Source of the DNA: Vanilla planifolia
Lineage: Eukaryota; Streptophyta; Magnoliopsida; Asparagales; Orchidaceae
Reading direction: 5' to 3'
Assembly (NCBI GenBank): GCA_023846275.1
Contig: CM043875.1
Coordinates: 5,840,626-5,904,625 of the forward strand
DNA length: 64,000 bases
Shown: piece by piece, positions 1 to 17,376 of the stretch
How positions within the stretch are numbered: the stretch's first letter is position 1
How the letters are laid out: every line of letters starts with the position of its first letter
Notes under the pieces: generated by a model
Database searches by the model: none
Told to the model about the DNA's origin: nothing
What the model saw: the letters and a program-made list of their open reading frames with translations, nothing else
Program-made: the position numbers and the translations under genes

Positions 1-420
1 ATTTTTAGAATATCTTCTTTTCTAATCTTCAATTGATGTAGCCAAATCATAAGTCAATTTTTGAAAATATTTTAATTCAATATAATTGATCAAATAATTT
101 ATTTATTTTAGATAATGAATATTTATTCTTGATTATGATTTTATTCAATTCTTTATAATTAATACATATTCATAAACTTTCATATTTCTTTTTCACAAAC
201 AATATAGGTACACCTTAAGGGAGTACATTGGGTCTAATTAAAATATTTATCAATTAAGTCTTATAATTATACTTTTAGTTCTTATAATTCAAGTGGCATT
301 ATCATATATAGTTTCTTAAAAATTAGTAGTACACTAATTACCAAATCAATCACATTCAAATTTTTTATCATATGGCATTTCTCGTAACTCTTTTGAGAAA
401 ATATTTAGATATTCACATAC
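1..420 (-). pseudogene. Ty3/gypsy reverse transcriptase remnant (N-terminal half)
   Basis: Read on the minus strand, a segment ending VPILFVKKK (about 188-211) is followed by a decayed C-I-D-Y-type motif, here CINY. Next come ELNK, a segment ending LFDQL, and FSKIDL (about 37-80). These are the standard landmarks of the gypsy RT fingers and palm. About 200 bp upstream (381-420) is a piece resembling the conserved segment before RT in which a D-V-F-like motif precedes a proline-rich stretch. Several in-frame stops sit where arginine or glutamine codons are expected, and Asp has become Asn in the CIDY-type motif. These changes are consistent with C-to-T decay of methylated DNA. The RT catalytic aspartates fall outside the window. 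Confidence 0.82.
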
Positions 421-732
421 CATTAGAACTTCTTGCAACTATAATTCTTTTCTTTCAACTTCTTATATTGAAGTTAAATGGTACTCATATTCTTTCTTTA
501 CTAACCTTTCAATTTTCATAATAAATATTATAGATATTTTTCTATCCTTAACAAAATAAAGTAAATTGGTGCCATTAGTAGTATAAATTTATAATTTCTT
601 CTTCTAATAATCAATAATGGCCTGATAAAATACTAGCCAATCCATTCTCAAATTCTGATAAATTTATAATAATCAATTATGATTCACAAGGTCTCCCATT
701 TGATTTTTACATGTTAACATATTTGTCTACTC

Positions 733-1044
733 TTACTTTCTCTGTAGTAAACAATTTACTATAAAAGGAGTTTCTAATACATATAATTCAAGTGACAATC
801 TTACAATTAAATTAGCTAATATAAAAGAATGTGATGTTTCACAATTAAATAAAACTATTACATATATGTTTTGTAATAAAAGAATACTTATGTGGTGATA
901 TAATAGTTTCTTTTTGAGTGAGGACATAAATTCGTAATTGTGTAGTTTGTTATGACATTGGAGAAGCATGCCTTTGATTTGTACTATATACATCATAAGG
1001 TATCCTCTAGGTTCTATTATCATGGAACCCTTAATTATTTTCAT
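733..1044 (-). pseudogene. Ty3/gypsy aspartic protease (retropepsin) remnant
   Basis: A 103-codon open stretch contains LFNCETSHSFI followed about ten residues later by LSLELYVLETPF. This is the layout of the gypsy retropepsin active site, which is normally D-S/C-G-A-T/S-H-S-F-I followed by a short Leu-rich segment. The catalytic Asp is replaced by Asn and the Gly by Glu, both explainable by G-to-A changes, so the enzyme would be inactive. The open frame is probably chance survival inside a dead element. Its place between the primer-binding site and RT supports the assignment. Confidence 0.75.
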
Positions 1045-2227
1045 TCTACTATTAGCTTGTTGACTTTTTCTCCTTTAGTATTTAGAGGACAATATATAAC
1101 AATATGGCTTATCTATTAACGTTTTTAAAGCATTTAATCGACTTTGATTTATGGCACTCCCCTAGTAATATTTTGTACAAATTTTATATTGAGGCTTCTA
1201 ATTGATTCTTGATTTGATAAGATTTGTAAAAGATTGTGACCCTAATGCATTCGTAATTAGCTTTCTAAATTTAGATCTACTCTCAAATATAAAATTAGGT
1301 TCCTTTTCTTTGTCCTAAATTCCTTCTTATCTCTCTTGCTACTTAGTTCTATTTTGTTTAATAAATTGACTCCATTAGTTCTTTATATGAAAAAAAATCT
1401 AAATGAGCTATAATATTTTTGATAGAATCTTATAGCCTTTTTCTAAACAAATAATACTTCTATTCTTCTATAACCATCATCTTAGGAACATACTTGGTGA
1501 GAGATAAAAACTTTTACTTATAAGTTATTATAGACAAGCTTGATATAATCTATTTAATTCATCTCATATTTAATTATTTATTGATTGAGATATAAACCAT
1601 TTCTGAATGACTTTATAAAAGTCCTACTAATATATTTCTAAATTTTATTTGCCTTCAAATATTAGCCATTTTTAGTGAGCTCATCAACTTTTATAGCACC
1701 TTTTATTATAATGGTTACCAAGAAGACTCTTTTATTTGTAAGGTAAAGCATGCTATCAAATAGTATTTTTATACTATCAAGCTAGTCCTTAACTTACATA
1801 AGATATGTTGCAATTAAAAATTAAAATAAATGTAATTTAATAAATTTCTCAACTAACTTAACTAAGTGATTTCTTTCCTTAAATTTGTTTATAGTTAAAG
1901 CTTTACTTCCCCTTAATAAGAGGAACTCAACCAATTTATTAAATAAATATTCCCTTCTTACTTTGGGCTATGAAGGAGGCATGCCTTCATTATTGATACT
2001 GGCTATCTCATTATTAGATTTGTGTCATCAAATTCTTTCCTAAATCATAAAGATGGAATTTTTAATACAAGATTTATCACCTTACATGTACACATATAAA
2101 TAAACACTTAAAGAACATATTATAAATATCATTATAATGTGTAATGTACAATAATATATATTTCATTCTTAAGATTTCAACTATTCAAATATCAAGTTAT
2201 TTAGGCATTAGTTTTTAGAACTTGAAT

Positions 2228-2240
2228 TACTCTGATACCA
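2228..2240 (-). other. LTR-retrotransposon primer-binding site (initiator tRNA-Met type)
   Basis: The minus strand reads TGGTATCAGAGTA. This matches the common plant PBS complementary to the 3' end of initiator tRNA-Met (TGGTATCAGAGC). The bases just before it (TGTGACA then AAAAGGG) fit an LTR 3' end plus a short spacer. It fixes the orientation of the left-edge element. Confidence 0.75.
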
Positions 2241-7950
<5,710 letters not shown>

Positions 7951-8148
7951 ATAGTAAAAGTTAAGGTAAGACAATTACAATAAGAAAATTATGGTGGGTT
8001 GACTTTATACGATGTATGAATATAATTGATGTAATAACGTTTAAAGCTTTGAGACCTTAAATAAGAATTAAGATTTATTTGTGATAAGTCAGGAGATGAT
8101 TGATAACATGATGTATTACTTTTCATGTAGTAAAGTTGGTTGTTTTTT
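7951..8148 (+). repeat. 198-bp dispersed repeat, copy A
   Basis: By eye this segment is identical to 38496-38693, in the same orientation, 30.5 kb away. Copy A only has one extra T in the terminal T-run. Identity stops abruptly on both sides and no target-site duplication is evident. Inside the segment, TAGTAAAAGTT near the left end is echoed by TAGTAAAGTT near the right end. There is no open frame. I do not recognise the family. It may be a fragment of a recently active element or a recent ectopic copy. Confidence 0.9.
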
Positions 8149-8223
8149 TCATCATGCAAGCTTTAAGAGATGACTTGAAAAAGTTATTATCATGTTTAAG
8201 CTAATCAAAACATATTATTTTTA

Positions 8224-8226
<3 letters not shown>

Positions 8227-8276
<50 letters not shown>
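8227..8276. repeat. (TA)n microsatellite
   Basis: About 24 to 25 perfect TA units, flanked by AT-rich non-coding DNA. Confidence 0.97.
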
Positions 8277-8283
<7 letters not shown>

Positions 8284-11200
8284 ATATTTATTTTTTTTAA
8301 AAAGTAAAAATATAATAATTATATGTTTTGAGGTGACCTAATCATTGGATAAACAAGTTAAAAAAGGTTTAATGTGATATTTGAAATTTGCATTTCACTA
8401 AAGTTCTATAATTTTGGTGAGCATGTATCAGTATCGCATTTAGGCTACCAAATTGTCATGATATATCAATTACCTCGAAATTTCTAAGTAACAAAAATCA
8501 ATCAATTAGTATGAAAATTAAAGAATACAAAATTGATAATAAAAAAGCTTATTTTCATTGAAAAAATGTTTAAATTAATAAACTAATATATTAAAAATAA
8601 TAATAACTCTACTAATTAAAAAAAAGTATAATTTGATACATTTGGCATTCAAAACAAATTGTTTTATGATAAAAATGCTTTATTTTAGTACTAAAACAAT
8701 TTAAGTTATTAATTTATTTGCATAGGTTCATGTTTTTATACACAACTATCAAAGTTTTGTTTTTTTACAAAATTTAATTTTTACTGATTGAAAAAATTAA
8801 TTCAATATTCAAAATAAAAATTATTTATTTATTTATTTTTACTAAAGACACCATAAAATGATCCAAAAGACACGTGTCATTGTTGTGGTTGCCTTAATGA
8901 CCTCCTTGAATGCGCGCAATTTAGAAATATAATAAAGGCCATCACATGAAAGATCTCTGAATCACCACCGTCAGTTCAACCAACATTCTTTTGCGGCACC
9001 TTTCAAAAAGATGCACATTGATTTGTTTATGTTTCAATAACAAATCAACTATAATAAAATATAAGTATGAAAAATATAAAACTTTATATAAAAAATAAAA
9101 TTTTGATTAAAATAAAATTAAAAAATGAAAACAAAGTTTAAAACATAATTTACAAACATACCATAAATCTATCATGTGTTATTATTCTCTTAACTAACGA
9201 TGACAAACAACTACACAACAAGAAAGAAAACAATGACAAGTTACAACTAACCAACTCAACAGCAATGATAGACAAAAAGTTTTTTTTTTTAATTATTGTT
9301 GATGATAATTTGATTATTTAAATAAATAATATTTCAAGACAGTTTTGATGTTCTTTTTATTTTAATTAATTTGTAAGTATGTTTAAATTTTGTTATGTTA
9401 AATTATTTTTAAAAAAAATTAGAAAAAATTATGAATAGCTATTGTCAAAACTAGCTTTTATCATCTATGGGAGCATATAAAAAATAATAGCTTGATTTTT
9501 TATGACAAGATAGGTTAATTTATAGAGTTTTTTTTTATATATAAAATGTTAAATTTAAGATTGAAAAGATAATTTCTAAATAGTATTATCCATACGTGAT
9601 ATGCTGATTAATTGGTTTGAGATTAATGGGCAACATTAAATGTCTTCATTTTCACTTTATACTCTAGAATTTATTAGCTTTCAATTCCATTGTATTGATA
9701 TTTATTATTTAGTGACTTATTAAATTATTTTTATGAAGGAAAAATTTCATAAAAATAATTCAATAATATAATGAAAAAGTTAAAAGTTAAATTTAATTCT
9801 TATAAATATTGATATCATTAAATCTAAACAAATATCAATAATAGAATTATTTGTAATTAGCATAGCTTTTATCATACTAGAACACATCCAAAAAACATTC
9901 TCTTTGTACTTTTTATGCTTTGATAAGAAAATACCTCTTTTGGGATAATATTGACAAAGTCAAAACAAATAACATTTAGACGATATTGTTATTTTGACAA
10001 CATAATATCTTAATAACTATTGAAATTAAAAATAGATATTATATTAAATTTTGCACATAATTTAAATTGAATAATAACAATAAATAAATAAAAAGATATT
10101 AAACAATATCTTTAATATTTGATTGGTTACATTTTGACTTGAATTGACAAAATTGCCAATAAATAAAAACCACTAGATGATTGTTATTCATTTCTAGCTT
10201 GTAGGTTTGTTTTCTTTTTTGTGCTAAAATGTTATCGTTATGTTACTTAGGCTTTGTTCGTATGAGTCATGGGTATGGTATGAGTTACATAAGTTCATTG
10301 GTATATTTAAGAGGGTTTATATTATTCTGAACCATTTAATTGATTTCAAAATAATAAGTTATTGGATTAAACATAGATATTGGCCATATGACCAAATTGA
10401 CTAATAATATAATCGTGCATAACCATGGTTTGCGATATCAATTGATTTTTTACCATCAACTTATTTAAATGATTCAAATAATTGAATAATTCATAAATAG
10501 AGAATTGACACAAGATTTTGGCAATGTCAAGTTTTAAATAATATAAGGAGATTAATTTTATTTATTTAATTCTTTTATAAACATTATTGATAAATTTTAA
10601 TTTTAAATTTATTTAGATATTTAATTAAGTATATTACATTTAACATTTATTGATTTGTATTTTATGATTATTTAGATTAACATTAGTTTGTCATGATTAA
10701 TGTATGGTTATTAATTTTTGAATTTAAATATTATTATATTTTTGTTTGAATGATATTTTTTACAAAATAATAAAAATAGTGATTTAAAATATTTTTTTAT
10801 TTATAACATACAAACTTTTTCATCTCTTAAATCCTTAATACAACATCATCTTTCTCTTTAAACAATAACAAAAGATCATTTTTTGTTCTTCAATCCTTAG
10901 TAAGATGCCAACTCTCATCTTTTTCTTCACTTTTTTTTTATCTTTTTTCTTCTCATATATTGTGTTTTTAATTATGTATGTTTTATCATTAAAACACTCA
11001 ATCATTGAGTGAGATGTAACTATTAAGGAAGATGGCTAATATGGCCACCAATTACAAGGAGTGATATTGGATGCTTTAAAAAAGAAAATAACAATAAAAT
11101 GGGCATTTTGGATGCCTTCACTATTGAAAGATTGTTGATGCTAAGCAAATCATTGAAGTCAATGAGGATGGCTATGGTTTTTGCAAACAATGGTGTTGAT

Positions 11201-12101
11201 GTTCATGTTCTTTGGTTGGGTTGGAGGTACTTATGCCTATTGGAGATCAATGCATACATTTTTTTTTATATTCTTAAATATGATTTATTATGTTCTTAAT
11301 TTCTTATAACTATCTTTTATATTTAATTATAATTTTTATTATTTAGTTTTAAATTTTATAATGAGTTTCTTCTCTTATCATATAAACTATATTTGTGGAC
11401 AACATTTGTGAATATGTATTATTTATACTTCACTTCATCAAATGACATAGGCCCAAGTTATAAAAAAAACATGAAATTTTACCAATTGTCTCTCTAATTA
11501 CTTCAAGCAATAAGCAATGCAATCAAATAAGTTTTCTAATGATGTTGACATGCTGATTAACATACCCATGTGTTCTTTGTATATAACATAAGAGTGTCTC
11601 ATGAATGTTTTTTAATATATATTATAACTTGAAAATTCTAAGTTAAAAACCATGATCACAACTACAAGAATACAACTTATGGATCATTTTGTCGATTTCA
11701 AAATGCCCAAAATTTTTAGGATTATTCATATGATAGAAAGTGTTGTAAAATTACTTGAATAATTTTGAATTATTTGTATAAAAAGTCTACTATTAGTGCA
11801 TTAATAATACTAGCTCATATCACACTTGAAAGAGACAATCAAATAATTAATCACTAAACAAAGGATAAATTATCTTTCACTAATTGCGCCATTAAATTAT
11901 AATAACCAATTCTTTACCTACTATTAAGCTAGCCAAGTTATTTCTTCCTCAACAAACACTAAACACCACATAAATAAAATACTCCAAATAATCCAATCAA
12001 CTAAGGAATTGTTTGCAGTCTTTTCAAAAAAAAAAATACAAAGTTTAAAAAAATTGAAAAAATATAAGTTATTTGAATAAAAATAATTTTTTTTATTGCC
12101 T

Positions 12102-12107
<6 letters not shown>
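8277..12107. other. AT-rich intergenic DNA, no gene recognised
   Basis: No supported gene. A short less-decayed patch at about 11090-11300 has a 66-codon frame, but neither it nor the overlapping frames resemble a family I know. The last few hundred bases would contain the distal promoter of the kinase gene downstream. Confidence 0.5.

Positions 12108-12139
<32 letters not shown>
12108..12139. repeat. 32-bp poly(A) tract
   Basis: An uninterrupted run of 32 A residues lies about 100 bp upstream of the probable transcribed region of the kinase gene. It could be a length-variable homopolymer or the 3' tail of an old retroposed insertion. No SINE or LINE body is recognisable next to it. Confidence 0.9.
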
Positions 12140-12142
<3 letters not shown>

Positions 12143-12199
12143 AAAAGCCAAAGCATTAATTGTGCTTCACCGAAAGTGGACAATAAATTTGGAAGCCCT

Positions 12200-12947
12200 T
12201 CATAATAAACAATTTAGCACATTACCACCTGAAAATTACAAAATTGCATCGTTTCTCAAGTAGTTTCACTTCTCCATTCACGCTTGCTCCGTATCCCAGA
12301 TTTTACCGGCGGCAAATAACTAAGTTTTACTTCACCGTTGTGTCGGTGGACATAAAGCGAACAGTTTTCCCGCGAGAAGTGGGCATCGATTTGATCCTTC
12401 TCTGTCATTTTATATCTCGCCTTCCCTCTCCCATTTGTTTTTATTTTAGCTTTCTCTCTTCAGTAAAGCTTTCTTGGCTTTTTCGTTGATGTAGCTTATG
12501 GTTATAGAAAACTGCAGCTTAACTAAGCTCGTCCGTCATCCTCCACCTTTCCTTCTTCTTAGCGAAAAAGCTTACGAATTTGATTATGGAAGGGAGCAGT
12601 TGAACCGAGGATATCACTGGAATCGATCGGAAACCTTAGATTCCTCTATCGTCCAACACGAATGCGACAAAGGAACGGGATTTTAGGTGGGTTTCTGCTG
12701 CTCTGTCTGATTTCACATGTAGCTTTTCTGCAGGATATATGGTGGAATTCTGCTTCATCTATCGTTTGTGGGTTTGTAAGGTTTTAATCTTCATGGCCAA
12801 AGCCCAAGATCTTTCGGCTTACTGCAGATGAGCGTAAGCTATGGGGCTGAAGGAGACCATTGGTTTTGCTCAACGTTAACCTTGTCATCACTCTCTGGTG
12901 GAGGGTAGAAGGATTAGCTTCAATGAGCGTGAAGTTGGCAAGGCAGG
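12200..12947 (+). promoter_or_regulatory. Probable core promoter and long 5' leader of the USP-domain kinase gene
   Basis: Base composition rises sharply in GC from about 12240, as expected for transcribed DNA. I see no strong TATA box, and the transcription start is not determined. The leader holds several upstream ATGs, including short open frames at 12244-12489 and 12498-12686 that match no family. A leader intron is possible: a GT at 12687 and a TGCAG ending at 12827 would remove 141 nt. This was not verified. Confidence 0.45.
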
Positions 12948-12958
12948 ATGGTTGTTGA
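12923..12958 (+). promoter_or_regulatory. Upstream ORF overlapping the kinase start codon
   Basis: An ATG 25 nt upstream of the chosen kinase ATG opens an 11-codon frame ending in TGA at 12956-12958, just past the main start at 12948. If the leader is not spliced here, ribosomes that start on this uORF would bypass the main start, so it could lower translation. Inference only. Confidence 0.4.
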
Positions 12959-15900
12959 GAAGGGATTCGCCGACGAGGTGAGGATGGAGAGAAGGTGTAT
13001 AGTCGTTGGCCTGCAAATCGATGGCGATGGAAGAGAACTTCTGAGTTGGGCTCTTACGAATGTTGCTGAAGAAGGCGATCGTGTGGTAGCCGTTAATGTT
13101 TTGAGGAATCAAGGTATCAAATGAATCCATTTTCCTTGTGATTCAAATCCCAAGCAGCTTCTCAGCTTTTTCCCCAATCTTTTTTTCTTTGCATGGTTTC
13201 TTCTTTCAGACTCCAGCAAAACTCCTACTCTAATCCAAATCCTTGATGATTGTTTGTCAGAACACGAGGACCTCTTTACTCGAAAGAAGGTTGGCTACTC
13301 AACCCTTTTTTGATTGGAGATATATAATGGATCTGATCTGCAACATTTTGTTTCCGAGATTTTAATAGATAATCCTTGCTGGTCGAGTCTGCCGAGGAAA
13401 CTCTATAAAGAAAGCATTGTTGAAAGAGGCCGAGCTTCTTCCAGCCAATATTTTGGTTGTTGGAGCAAACAAGAACTACTCTTTTGGGTAGTTGTAACCC
13501 TGCTTAAGTTTTTTTAATCCTTACATGTATGTTTGGTTTGAATAACTTTCTAATGGTATCCTTTCAGGGGATTAGCTTCTTTAGCTAAGTATTGTGCAAA
13601 AAAACTGCCTCCAAACATTGCTCTGATTGCGGTTCATAAAGGGAAAGTAATCTTGCGAAGGGAGGACGCAACCAAATCAATCTCTGGTACGGTAATCTGG
13701 GTTCATTCTATAATCTCTTCTGCAGTCAGGTAGTTGAATTCCACTTGAATCTGTATGTTTTGGTAGTAGGAGAACAACAGAAGCCAAGGCTCGTTTCCTT
13801 TTTGCATCCTAGTGTTGCTATGGAAGGCAAAGCCTTTGCTCCATGTTCCCATACTACAAAATCGGATGACCCAAAGACAAGGAGAGTATCTGTTGCAGGA
13901 AGCAAAGATGCTAGGCATAGTAGAGAAGTCTCCAAGAATAACCGCTTGTTTGCCCATGATGGGATGAGAGAAAGCAAGAGAAGTTCACTAACGTTACTTG
14001 TAAGAAAGTTGCCTGAACCAAGACCCGGTTGGCCATTATTGCGTCGAGCTGTTACAGCAAATGTGGAGGCTTCGAAGGAAATTGAAGCCCGGAAAATGTC
14101 AGTTGTTCAATGGGTTATGAAGCTCCCAGATAGATCTGTGGAAGCTGCTCAATCACAGGTTAATCTAGTTAAGGATTTGGAGATAATTCTAGGAATCAAT
14201 TCTTCCTCTTGCAAGTTTTTTCAGTATGAGGAATTGCTAAACTCTACCAACTATTTCTCACCAGGTATCTCTTTTTAATCATTCAATTTCTATTTGACTT
14301 CTATTTCTACTTTGCAAAATATGTTGCATATTCATAATTTTATAACCAGAGAAGTTGATTGGGAAAGGAGGAAATAGCCAAGTATACGATGGTTGTCTTC
14401 CTAATGGTCAGCAAGTGGCTATAAAAGTATCAAAGCTATCTGAAGAAACATCAAAAGATTTTCTTCTTGAGGTAGATATCATCACCAGGCTTCAACATGA
14501 GTATGTTGTGCCTTTGATCGGCATCTGCATTGAGGATTGCAATCTTATTTCAGTTTACTCTTACTGCTCCAATGGAAGTTTAGAGGACAACCTCCATGGT
14601 GAGCTTTTACAACATTTTGTTATTTAACAGTGAACATTCTCATCTCTATAGTCCAATGTCTTTTAAATCTTGCATTTGCAAAAGAATTAATGGTTTTCTT
14701 CATTATTTTCTAAAATCTTGTGTTGTTACTAAATCTTTAGGGTGATGTCAAATTGAAACACACTTAAAAGCCAAAAAATTCAAGTGAAAATAGAAAAACA
14801 ATCTGCACATGCAAGTGATAGCATTAGCATGGGGAGGTAGAGTGCAAATGAATTGAGAGTAGATAAAGCCTTCTCATGCACCAATTTATTGTTCCTTTTT
14901 CTACTTTTGACATGTGCTTTGCACCCTATATAGATCTTATGAATACCACGAATTATTCACCAATGATTGACATGACTTTGAATTAGGATTAGGCATTTAT
15001 TTGCCAAATAGAAAGGAAGTAAAGATAGTAAGTTCAGTTTCTCCTTCAATCACATAAGTAGTTTTAAACTTTGAAAACTCCTGTATTTAATGCTCAAAAT
15101 TCTCTCTTGTATATAGAAAACTCATTTGCTATGTTTTGGCAATTCATGTAACACATTTATCAGTCTAGTATGAGTATTCATTTATTTGTAGCACAAAATT
15201 CATTCTTCCATCCAGCCTCAATAGCAAACAGCCAAAATAATTTGTTTTATTTGACTTGGGGACAGGTAAGAGATCCAAGGCTCCATTGGATTGGGATACA
15301 AGGTTTAAGGTGGCAATTGGAGTTGCAGAGGCTATAAGCTATGTACATGATGGTTGCTCACGGCCTGTGGTTCATAGAGATGTCAAGTCTTCTAACATCC
15401 TTCTATCTGGTGAATTTAAGTCACAGGTATATTATTCAAGGAGGATATAAGTTTTTATCATGACCATAATTTATCTTGAGCTCTTCAAAACTTTATTTTG
15501 TTATCAATTGTCACGGCTTAATCTTATCATGTAAATGTATTATTTTATTTAATTGTTTTATACTGATTAAAATAAGTTTTGTCTTCAAAAAGTATCTTAA
15601 TATTCAAAGATCATGATATAACATATAAAGATTAAGATCTTCACTTAATAATTAATATAAAAGCCTCCTGTTAATTGAAGTTGTATTTTATTTGATAATT
15701 CTTATCCCTAAGATCTCAGTTGGCAAGTACTCTACTTTCTCTTCTGGTGTTACAGTTGAGTTATGAAAGTGACACATAAGATAAAAGTTACTTATAATAA
15801 TAAATCATTTGTATCATATATCAATCTTATCATAAAAAAAGATAGTCTTGTAAACCTCATGCATGGGCCAGCACATACTAAAGTTGATACATGTTGATTT

Positions 15901-16824
15901 TAGTGATTTTAAACCTACCTTTTGTGTTTAACATGATTATCTTCTTACAGTTATCAGATTTTGGCCTGGCAACATGGGGTCCAACCACTTCACCATACCT
16001 AATTCACAGTGACGTGGTTGGAACTTTTGGGTATGTTGGAGTCTCCAATTAGAACTCTATTTAAAGAACTATATCCTTTCATGTGATGTTTTGTGACATA
16101 ATATCGCAAAAAATGGTCTGATGCTGAACTAACTTGACAGATATCTAGCTCCCGAGTATTTCATGTATGGAAAACTAAGCAGAAAGGTTGATGTTTATGC
16201 CTTTGGTGTAGTTCTATTAGAGCTTCTCACAGGGAGGAAGCCCATCAGTGATGAGAGACCCAAAGGGGAGGAGAGTTTGGTCATGTGGGTAAGAACAAGA
16301 GCCTGTTTCCCTTAGTGTTACGATCCATTTATGATACAATAAAAACAGTTTTTCTTATGTATGTTCTACATTTCAATTAGGCCAAACCTATACTAGATAA
16401 AGGGGACATTGTGGAGCTTTTGGATCCCAAGTTGGAAGGACAATATGTGGAGGAGCAGATGAAAAGAATGGCATTGGTGGCATCTCTTTGTATCAGAAGG
16501 TCGGCTCACCGCCGGCCGCAGATGAGTCAAGTAAGAGTCTTTGGAACCAAATAAGTTTAGTTTTGTTCAAGAAGAAATAAAGGGTGTTCATGTTCTCAGG
16601 TACTAAGCCTTCTTAGAGGGGAAGAGGAGATTTGGCCATGTACAACTGAGAAGGATTGCCCAGACGAGGAAACTTACTTTGCTTCGAGCATTGGGTCTCA
16701 CTTAGGCCTTGCGTTGCTTGATGTGGACGATGATGCTTCGGTGATGAGCTTTGAACAGAACTACATGAGCTCGTTGGATGAGTATCTTCGGGATAGATGG
16801 AGTCGATCCTCAAGCTTTGAATAA
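12948..16824 (+). CDS. USP-domain receptor-like cytoplasmic kinase (RLCK VI type), 11 exons, 663 aa
   Basis: Predicted cytoplasmic Ser/Thr kinase with an N-terminal universal-stress-protein fold. Exons: 12948-13113, 13210-13289, 13369-13487, 13568-13686, 13770-14264, 14350-14598, 15266-15426, 15951-16030, 16141-16288, 16381-16530, 16600-16824. Every junction is GT-AG and the phases agree through to the TAA. The USP-like domain spans about residues 13-155, with [10 protein letters not shown] near 115-123. A variable linker follows. The kinase domain spans about 325-600: glycine loop from G331, ATP-binding K352, helix-C E367, HRD with D448, DFG with D466, and APE at 493-495. All catalytic residues are present, so it should be active. 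There is no signal peptide or membrane segment. The start is the first ATG after an in-frame TGA; a second in-frame ATG lies ten codons on. The family is known in plants as kinases with an adenine-nucleotide alpha-hydrolase-like domain. Its substrate is unknown. Confidence 0.93.
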
Positions 16825-17000
16825 TAGCACCATTTAATTCAACATTGGATGAGTGAACACGTATTTTTCATTATTTTTCCCTCCCAACTGTGTGACCTTT
16901 CCTCTTCTTTCCAGAACTGTACAGTAATAATGGCGGCTCTCTGATCCTGTTGGCCAAGAGAAGCCATTAGCTTGGAGAAGCTTGTTAATTTGAACTAGTA

Positions 17001-17006
17001 AATAAA
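17001..17006 (+). terminator. Candidate poly(A) signal of the kinase gene
   Basis: AATAAA lies 177 nt after the kinase stop codon, in AT-rich 3' flank. It is the only canonical hexamer in the 552-bp space before the stop of the converging SKP1 gene. The actual cleavage site is not known. Confidence 0.5.
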
Positions 17007-17376
17007 AGAAAAACCACATGTAACATTCCTTTTCATGTAGAAAAGCATCAGTTTCATGTACTTTAAATGTTCTTGAAGTTTTCATGATGGAAAGTATAAA
17101 ATGTATTCATGAGAAATGTTGAAAATATGAACAGTAGAATCAAGAAGCACAAAGACCACAAGTCATTAACAAAAGCTTCAAACAAAGGAAACGAGGGTTT
17201 AAATAAGGTTGGACGTGACAATTGGTCTTCCATCTCCGGCTATAAGCAGCCTGGTATATATACATACACCATAAACCACAGAGGAGACAAGTTTTTGCCG
17301 TAAATAACTTAACAGTTTTAAAGCTTCGTAACAATCTTAGAACATTAGAAGACACGAAGCGAAGAGCCAATTTGGA

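Larger units (their letters stand above)
1..2240 (-). mobile_element. Degenerate Ty3/gypsy LTR retrotransposon, 5' part, cut by the window edge
   Basis: Three landmarks lie in the right order on the minus strand. A primer-binding site is at 2228-2240, a retropepsin-like segment at 733-1044, and the start of reverse transcriptase at 1-420. In Ty3/gypsy elements protease precedes RT within pol, as here. All reading frames carry stops and frameshifts, so the element is dead. The gag region between about 1050 and 2220 is too decayed for me to place domains. The 5' LTR should lie just above 2245, but I could not find its far end. RNase H, integrase and the 3' LTR would lie left of the window. Confidence 0.8.

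Noticed and set aside
11099..11299. 66-codon frame in a slightly less decayed patch
   Set aside because: No recognisable motif in this or neighbouring frames, and it is short and isolated.
11924..12151. 75-codon minus-strand frame with a poly-Phe stretch
   Set aside because: The Phe run is the poly(A) tract read in reverse. No other support.
12244..12686. 81- and 62-codon plus-strand frames before the kinase
   Set aside because: They lie in the likely 5' leader, match no family and do not join in frame to the kinase exons. Kept only as possible uORFs.
13703..13977. Two minus-strand frames over kinase exon 5
   Set aside because: Antisense to a well-supported exon, with no family resemblance.
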